A DNA stretch of 43,704 nt. It comes from JAGQNP01 sp038257245. Lineage in GTDB: Bacteria; Patescibacteriota; Saccharimonadia; Saccharimonadales; JACQNP01. The notes beneath the pieces were generated by a model. It saw only the letters and a list, made by a program, of their open reading frames with translations. It searched no databases and was not told where the DNA came from. The first letter of the stretch is position 1, and every line of letters begins with the position of its first letter. Where the stretch lies: contig JBBSJL010000006.1 of assembly GCA_038257245.1 (NCBI GenBank), positions 1 to 43,704 on the forward strand. Direction: 5' to 3'. Below, in pieces: positions 38,604-43,704 of this stretch. The position numbers and the translations under genes are program-made.

Positions 38604-38667
38604 TGTTCGTCAGTTGGACACAGGTTTCCTTTTAAACATAAGGACGCTTGAATCTTACAGACGAACA
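38604..38667 (+). other. Stem-loop leader directly before pnp
   Basis: TGTTCGTC (38604-38611) and GACGAACA (38660-38667) form an 8-bp stem that ends one base before GGAAGG, the pnp Shine-Dalgarno sequence. Inside, TCCTT (38627-38631) and AAGGA (38640-38644) make a small hairpin, and TTTCCTT could instead pair with the Shine-Dalgarno region. Comparable leader hairpins regulate pnp in other bacteria. Confidence 0.55.
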
Positions 38668-38679
38668 GGAAGGAAATGA

Positions 38680-40827
38680 ATGGGAGACATAATTAATCCA
38701 TTTGGAAAAGATATATTAACTGTAAAAACAGAATTTTGTGGACGCGAACTGAGTCTAGAGATTAATCGCGTCGGATTCCGATCTAGCGCATCGGTAATTG
38801 CTAGATATGGCGATACAGTTGTTCTGGGTACGGCTATGGTCGGTAGGAAGCCAATAAGTGGCATGGACTACTTTCCGCTATCTATTGATTACGAAGAGAA
38901 GATGTACGCTGCCGGTAAGATAAGCGGCTCTAGGTTTATAAAAAGAGAAGGTCGTCCAAGTGATGATGCGGTTCTGATTGGTCGTATTATCGATCGCCCA
39001 ATCCGCCCACTTTGGCCTAAAGGATACAGACATGAAGTACAGGGAATAGCAACAGTTCTTAGTATGGACCCAGATTTTCGCCCAGACATGATAGCTATGA
39101 TCGCTATTAGTACAGCATTTATGCTGACCGGCGCACCATTTGATGGCCCAGTTGCTGGACTACGTGTCGGGATGGTTGATGGTAAATACGTACCCTTTGC
39201 AACTAGCGAGCAGCTCGATAACGGCAAACTGGATATCGTCGTTGCCGGCAAAGAAGATGGCATCATGATGGTAGAAGCAGGAGCAAACGAGGCAACAGAA
39301 GAAGAAGTTGCCGCTGCAATCGAGTTTGCACAAAAGGCAATTCAGCCCGCAATCGAATTACAGAAGGAACTTGTTAAAAAAGTTGGAGTTACTCAGCAAG
39401 AATTTGAACTAACACTTCCTGACGAATCCATACAAACAGAAGTAGACAAATGGGTTCATGGTAAGCTCGGCGAACCATTAAGAGTTCCATACCCAGAACG
39501 AAACGAAATGATTCAAACTTTGCGCGAAACAATGCATGAAGAATTTGAACAAAAAATTGGCGAGGAAGAATTCAAGGACGTACATCAAGAATACGATGAT
39601 GCCTTTACACTATCTGTTCACAAAGATGTTAGAAAAGGAATCGTTGATGATAATATTCGCCCTGATGGCCGAAAATTAGACGAAATCCGCCCACTTTCTA
39701 GCCAAATAGGTTTCTTGCCACGAACTCATGGCTCTAGTATTTTCACCAGAGGAGTAACACAGGCTATTAATATTGTTACACTTGCTCCACTTAGCTATGC
39801 ACAGATTGTCGACACTATGGAACGAAGTGATGAACGGCGATTCTTGCACCACTATAATGCACCAGCTTGGACTGTTGGCGAAGTACGTAGACTAAGCGGC
39901 CCAGGCCGAAGAGAAATTGGTCATGGCTATCTTGCAGAACGTGCGTTACTACCGGTGATACCTGACGAGGCTGATTTCCCGTACACGATCCGATCAGTAA
40001 CAGAAATTATGAGCCAGAACGGAAGCACAAGTATGGCGGCAACATGTTCTAGTTGTTTAGCATTGATGGACGCAGGAGTACCTCTTAAGCGACCAGTAAG
40101 TGGCATTGCAATGGGTCTAATGGTTGACGGCAAGAAAACTTACATAATGAGCGATATTGCTGATGCTGAAGACTTCGCAGGGGATATGGACTTCAAGGTA
40201 ACGGGGACAGACCAGGGAATAACTGCCTTGCAAATGGATATGAAAGTTCATGGTTTACCTGTAGAGGTGCTAAAAGAAGCTCTTTCAAAAGCCAAAACAG
40301 GGCGGGCGGAAATACTTGAACACATGGTCAGTGTTATAGATAAGCCACGTTCAGAAATGAGCGAGTTTGCCCCGAGAGTTGTTTCAATATCAGTTAACCC
40401 AGAAAAAATCCGTGAAATTATCGGTAAAGGCGGTGAGACCATAAACAAGATTATTGCCGAAACTGGTGCCGAAATTGACATTAAAGACGATGGAAGTGTG
40501 TTTATCGCTAGTCCTAACAAAGAATCAATCGACGGCGCTATCAAGATGATAAACGATATCACTGCCGAGCCAGAAGTAGGCAAAATCTACGAAAACTGCA
40601 GAGTTGTTAGTGTATTAGATTTTGGAGCTTTTGTAGAGATTCTAACAGGTAAAGATGGACTTGTTCATGTATCAGAATTGAGTGATGCACGGGTCAACAA
40701 ACCCAGTGATGTAGTCAAAGAAGGTGACAGAGTTACTGTAAAATTAGTTGCTATTGATGACAAAGGCAGATTAAACTTAAGCATGAAGCAGGCGAAGCGT
40801 GAGCAAACCAATGGCAGCAAAGACTAA
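38680..40827 (+). CDS. pnp: Polyribonucleotide nucleotidyltransferase (PNPase)
   Basis: A phosphorolytic 3'-5' exoribonuclease of 715 residues. The first RNase PH domain has RPIRPLWPKGYRHEVQ; the second has FLHHYNAPAWTVGE, GPGRREIGHGYLAERALLP and DIADAEDFAGDMDFKVTGT, with the metal-binding Asp residues. The KH domain is VNPEKIREIIGKGGETINKI and the S1 domain GAFVEILTGKDGLVHVSEL. Everything is present and the length is standard. The ATG at 38680 has GGAAGG upstream; an overlapping ATG at 38676 is in another frame and stops quickly. A 177-base leader follows rpsO. Downstream the gene at 40811 overlaps by 17 bases. Confidence 0.97.
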   Translation: MGDIINPFGKDILTVKTEFCGRELSLEINRVGFRSSASVIARYGDTVVLGTAMVGRKPISGMDYFPLSIDYEEKMYAAGKISGSRFIKREGRPSDDAVLIGRIIDRPIRPLWPKGYRHEVQGIATVLSMDPDFRPDMIAMIAISTAFMLTGAPFDGPVAGLRVGMVDGKYVPFATSEQLDNGKLDIVVAGKEDGIMMVEAGANEATEEEVAAAIEFAQKAIQPAIELQKELVKKVGVTQQEFELTLPDESIQTEVDKWVHGKLGEPLRVPYPERNEMIQTLRETMHEEFEQKIGEEEFKDVHQEYDDAFTLSVHKDVRKGIVDDNIRPDGRKLDEIRPLSSQIGFLPRTHGSSIFTRGVTQAINIVTLAPLSYAQIVDTMERSDERRFLHHYNAPAWTVGEVRRLSGPGRREIGHGYLAERALLPVIPDEADFPYTIRSVTEIMSQNGSTSMAATCSSCLALMDAGVPLKRPVSGIAMGLMVDGKKTYIMSDIADAEDFAGDMDFKVTGTDQGITALQMDMKVHGLPVEVLKEALSKAKTGRAEILEHMVSVIDKPRSEMSEFAPRVVSISVNPEKIREIIGKGGETINKIIAETGAEIDIKDDGSVFIASPNKESIDGAIKMINDITAEPEVGKIYENCRVVSVLDFGAFVEILTGKDGLVHVSELSDARVNKPSDVVKEGDRVTVKLVAIDDKGRLNLSMKQAKREQTNGSKD

Positions 40828-41086
40828 GCAATTAACTAAAAATAAGGTTAAAGAACCGGGGTTAATCGACCGATTGTTACATGCAACTCCATCGTTAATA
40901 TTTAGAGGAGTAGTTGGGCTTATTCTAGGATATGCATTTTTGTCCAGAGCCTTCGATACCGGTAGTTATTGGCAGTATTTAGGGGCAGGGGTGTTTACAA
41001 TTTTAGGATTTAAGCTTTTGAAACGTTCTTTTACAAATAATTATGGCAATGGCAAAAACCGAAGCAAAGCAAGAAAAACTCGATAG
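40811..41086 (+). CDS. Small membrane protein, uncharacterised
   Basis: A 91-residue protein with a basic N-terminus, two likely membrane helices near 28-45 (LIFRGVVGLILGYAFLSR) and 54-69 (YWQYLGAGVFTILGFKLL), and a basic C-terminus (NRSKARKTR). No family is recognised. Start is ATG 40811, within pnp (17-base overlap), hence translational coupling; an earlier GTG at 40799 is possible. Its 3' end overlaps the UDG start by 44 bases, so the three genes pnp, this one and UDG form an operon. Confidence 0.68.
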   Translation: MAAKTKQLTKNKVKEPGLIDRLLHATPSLIFRGVVGLILGYAFLSRAFDTGSYWQYLGAGVFTILGFKLLKRSFTNNYGNGKNRSKARKTR

Positions 41087-41630
41087 CATAAGATCTCAGA
41101 TATTAGATGATGATGTTTGTACTGAGTTGGCTACGCAAGCTACTCAGCTGGTTTTCGGAGATGGTAATATCGACACGGACATAGTGTTTATTGGTGAGGC
41201 ACCTGGCAAGAAAGAAGATATGCAAGGTGTGCCATTCGTGGGCGCTGCCGGCAAGTTCTTGGATGAGATGCTGGGGACAATTGGCACGAGCCGAGAAGAC
41301 GTATACATAACTAACATTGTTAAATACCGGCCACCAAATAACAGAGACCCACTGCCAGAAGAAAAAGAAGCCTTCTTGCCGTATTTACAAGCACAGTTGG
41401 ATGCGATTCAGCCTAAACTGGTTGTGACATTAGGTCGCCACAGTATGAATTGCCTCTTACCGGGCTTGCAAATTAGCCAAGCCCACGGACAGCCTAAACG
41501 CTACAAAGGAAGAGTTATTCTGCCATTGTTTCATCCAGCGGCTGCACTATATAACGGGGGAATGAGACAAACATTAATAGATGACTTTGCCCTAATTCCC
41601 TCAATAATTAAATCAATCGAAATTAAATAA
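41043..41630 (+). CDS. Family 4-like uracil-DNA glycosylase without Fe-S cysteines
   Basis: Removes uracil from DNA after cytosine deamination. Its 195 residues carry the family 4 pattern: FIGEAPGKKEDMQGVPFVGAAG (GEAPG catalytic loop and the FVG strand), DVYITNIVKYRPPNNRDP and the C-terminal motif LFHPAAAL. Family 4 enzymes normally hold a 4Fe-4S cluster with four Cys. Here only Cys26 and Cys137 are found, and the NVVKCRPP Cys is Tyr95 (41325-41327). The overall length is normal. Start is ATG 41043 or 41049. It overlaps the previous membrane-protein gene by 44 bases. Confidence 0.88.
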   Translation: MAMAKTEAKQEKLDSIRSQILDDDVCTELATQATQLVFGDGNIDTDIVFIGEAPGKKEDMQGVPFVGAAGKFLDEMLGTIGTSREDVYITNIVKYRPPNNRDPLPEEKEAFLPYLQAQLDAIQPKLVVTLGRHSMNCLLPGLQISQAHGQPKRYKGRVILPLFHPAAALYNGGMRQTLIDDFALIPSIIKSIEIK

Positions 41631-41655
41631 TATTCCTATAAAACGAAAGGAAAAT

Positions 41656-43704
41656 ATGAATAAACCAAACAATAAACTTAAACAGAACGGTGGGGCAAAA
41701 ATGGCTCCAGCTAGATCAGCCTCACGGGGTGCGGCAATTCGCGCTCAGAGAAGAAACCATGACGATGCCAGCCGCATAATCGGTCAGTATGCCGATGCCT
41801 CAGAGTTCAAAGAAGACGGCCAGCCAAAAGGACGTGCTAATTCTATAGATAACAACCCACGACTAAAGATTATTGGTCTTGGCGGTATGGATGGTGGTGG
41901 ATCAAAGAACTGCATACTTGTTGAATATATGAACGATGCCGTGATAATTGATTGTGGTAATGACCTGGGAGTAGATTTGCCAGGTATCAACTACGGCATT
42001 GCTGACATGGCTTATCTAGAAAAGATTCAACAGAAACTACGTGCATACATTGTAACCCACGGTCACCTTGATCACATTGGGGCATTGCCTCACATAGTGC
42101 CGAAGTTCCCAGCACCAATTTACGGATCAAAATTCTCTATTGGTCGTGTAGAAGAAATCTTCGGCAACTTTGGAATCCCAATGCCTGATGGGTTTGAACT
42201 TCAAACCGTCATGATGAATGAGGACACCCATGAGAGATTAAAAATTGGACCGTTTTTCGTAGAGCTTATAAGAGTTACACACTCTATTCCAGGGAGCACA
42301 ATTGTAGTGCTGGATACACCTGTAGGTCGTATTGTGAACACAGGCGACTTCAGATTAGATCCTAATCCCTTAGACCATGAAAAGACTGACACAGAACGAC
42401 TAATAGAAATTGGTAAAGAGGGCGTACTGGCGCTTCTGAGTGAAAGTACGACAACTGAACGGCTTGGCCGAACTCCAAGCGAAAGTACAATCGAAAAAAG
42501 TTTTGTTGATATTATGGATCGTGCACCTGGACGTATATTTATGGCGATGTTTTCAACAAATACAAACCGTATTCAAATGATCATTAATGCCGCCGTGCAC
42601 CATAACAAGAAGATTGCACTAGATGGCCGAAGTCTAGTCAGTACTCTAGAAATGGCAATTAGGCATGGTTACGTAAAAATTCCAAAAGGTACCATTGTTC
42701 CAATTGCTAGTGTCCCAACCATGAAAGATCACGATGTTGTAGTTGTTTGTACTGGTAGCCAAGGTGAACCAAATTCTGCGCTGCAACGTATGGCTGCAGG
42801 GCAACATAAGCACGTAAAGCTAAAAGAACAAGATACAGTGGTCCTAAGTTCTTCTCCAATTCCAGAGAGCGGTAATGATTCTCTGATCGGGGTAATGGTT
42901 GACGACATGTCCCGCAAAGGTGTTCACGTATTCCAGCACATTAACCACGAACTAGATGGTAATGGCCCGCTTCATGTATCTGGTCATGCGTCTAGGGACG
43001 AGTACGCGGATATGATAAATATGACTAAACCGAAGTTCTTTGTTCCTATTTACGGGGCATATAGAGTCAAACAAAGTCATATAGAATTGGCTGTTGAACA
43101 AGGTATCCCACGTAAAAATTGTCTTAATGCCGAAAACGGGGATGTTATTGAACTAAGCCTAGAAACTATGGAGATGGGTGGTAAGGTACCATGCGGAACT
43201 GTGCTCGTAGATCAGACGGGGGCAATTGTCAGTAATGTTGTCATTAAAGACCGCCTAATGCTTTCAGAAGAAGGCTTGGTGGTGATAATCCTTACTGTAG
43301 ACAAGAAGACAGGTAATCTATTGACCAGCCCAGACATCATAAGTCGAGGGTTCATATATATGCGTGATAGCGAAGAATTAATGAATACGTTCAGAAACGA
43401 AATACGTCGCGCAGTTACACAACGGTTCAAAAGGGTTGAATTGGATAGGTTCAAACAAGAGATCAAAGAACACGCTACGCACTTCCTGTATGAATACACT
43501 CAACGGAGCCCGATAGTTATCCCCGTTATTAACGTTGTAGGTCATGGCGGCGGGAAGCCTCAGTCCGGTAATAAGCCAAAACAGGCTGGAGATAAACAGC
43601 AGCAGCCAGCTACTCAGTCACCTGAACAAATTGCTTCAGAACAGCAACGACGATTCGAAGAAATGCGTGCAAGACTGCTCGGGCAAGATGCTAGGACTGA
43701 TTAA
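41656..43704 (+). CDS. rnj: Ribonuclease J
   Basis: A metallo-beta-lactamase/beta-CASP ribonuclease with endonuclease and 5'-3' exonuclease activity; it takes the place of RNase E as the central decay enzyme in many bacteria. The 682 residues begin with about 65 basic, Ala/Arg-rich extra residues. The core has MDGGGSKNCILVEY, IVTHGHLDHIGALPHIV (HxHxDH), THSIPGST, VNTGDFRLDPNP, the beta-CASP part with SNVVIKDRL later and a C-terminal domain, then a Gln/Pro/Lys-rich tail. An AAAGGA Shine-Dalgarno sequence precedes ATG 41656, 25 bases after the UDG stop. The stop is the last codon of the window. Confidence 0.95.
   Translation: MNKPNNKLKQNGGAKMAPARSASRGAAIRAQRRNHDDASRIIGQYADASEFKEDGQPKGRANSIDNNPRLKIIGLGGMDGGGSKNCILVEYMNDAVIIDCGNDLGVDLPGINYGIADMAYLEKIQQKLRAYIVTHGHLDHIGALPHIVPKFPAPIYGSKFSIGRVEEIFGNFGIPMPDGFELQTVMMNEDTHERLKIGPFFVELIRVTHSIPGSTIVVLDTPVGRIVNTGDFRLDPNPLDHEKTDTERLIEIGKEGVLALLSESTTTERLGRTPSESTIEKSFVDIMDRAPGRIFMAMFSTNTNRIQMIINAAVHHNKKIALDGRSLVSTLEMAIRHGYVKIPKGTIVPIASVPTMKDHDVVVVCTGSQGEPNSALQRMAAGQHKHVKLKEQDTVVLSSSPIPESGNDSLIGVMVDDMSRKGVHVFQHINHELDGNGPLHVSGHASRDEYADMINMTKPKFFVPIYGAYRVKQSHIELAVEQGIPRKNCLNAENGDVIELSLETMEMGGKVPCGTVLVDQTGAIVSNVVIKDRLMLSEEGLVVIILTVDKKTGNLLTSPDIISRGFIYMRDSEELMNTFRNEIRRAVTQRFKRVELDRFKQEIKEHATHFLYEYTQRSPIVIPVINVVGHGGGKPQSGNKPKQAGDKQQQPATQSPEQIASEQQRRFEEMRARLLGQDARTD

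Noticed and set aside
1..43704. Recoded TGA (code 25, as in Absconditabacteria and Gracilibacteria)
   Set aside because: Several intact genes such as mutM, the AlkD-like gene and the CHAP-lectin gene end at TGA, and I saw no conserved protein needing readthrough.

Overview
The window looks like one piece of a Patescibacteria (CPR) chromosome, most likely Candidatus Saccharibacteria. I infer this from gene content and could not test it phylogenetically. Supporting points are roughly 40 percent GC, very tight gene packing, a streamlined information-processing gene set, many small proteins without recognisable families, and normal use of TGA as a stop (which argues against the code-25 CPR lineages). 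There are 45 protein genes, the first cut by the left edge; the last ends exactly at the right edge. I saw no tRNA, rRNA, CRISPR array, insertion sequence or prophage. No stretch above 300 bases lacks a gene; the longest gap (15121-15387) holds a hairpin and a 36-codon membrane-peptide ORF.

Layout. 1-7000: argS, a DUF4287-SRPBCC protein, an AlkD-like DNA glycosylase, a short-chain dehydrogenase and a photolyase-like protein with near-identical promoters, a Tim44-like membrane protein and MsrB. 7000-12200: envelope proteins (CapA-like, VanY-like), oligoribonuclease and unknowns. 12285-18033: dnaG-rpoD, a P-loop kinase, a polyprenyl diphosphate synthase and an unknown. 18030-23846 (minus strand): a HerA/VirB4-like ATPase, a Cys-rich protein and a P2-type cation ATPase in one likely operon. 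23882-31649: polA, a nucleoside deaminase, folP, two Nudix proteins, a transglutaminase-like protein, a HAD hydrolase, a mini DUF721/DciA-like protein and unknowns. 31691-33909: mutM-holA and an S20 with a histone-H1-like tail. 34065-37822: a degenerate DHH-family protein, a secreted CHAP hydrolase carrying two B-lectin domains, and truB. 37846-43704: a small membrane protein, rpsO, pnp, a small membrane protein, a family-4-like uracil-DNA glycosylase and rnj (RNase J).

How they fit together. Two themes stand out. One is DNA damage and oxidation repair (AlkD-like, photolyase, Pol I, MutM, UDG, MsrB, Nudix). The other is RNA turnover (PNPase, RNase J, Orn). The envelope group (CapA, VanY, CHAP-lectin) fits an organism living on another bacterium's surface, with the CHAP-lectin protein the best candidate for a secreted host-directed factor.

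The most striking pattern is regulatory. At about sixteen genes a sigma70 -10 box lies 6-9 bases before the start codon, so transcription should begin at or a few bases before it (leaderless mRNAs). Two divergent junctions use a palindromic AGTATACT that can serve as a -10 box in both directions. A second pattern is loss of metal-site ligands: DnaG lacks its zinc-ribbon Cys/His, and the UDG and photolyase lack the cysteines that hold Fe-S clusters in their families.
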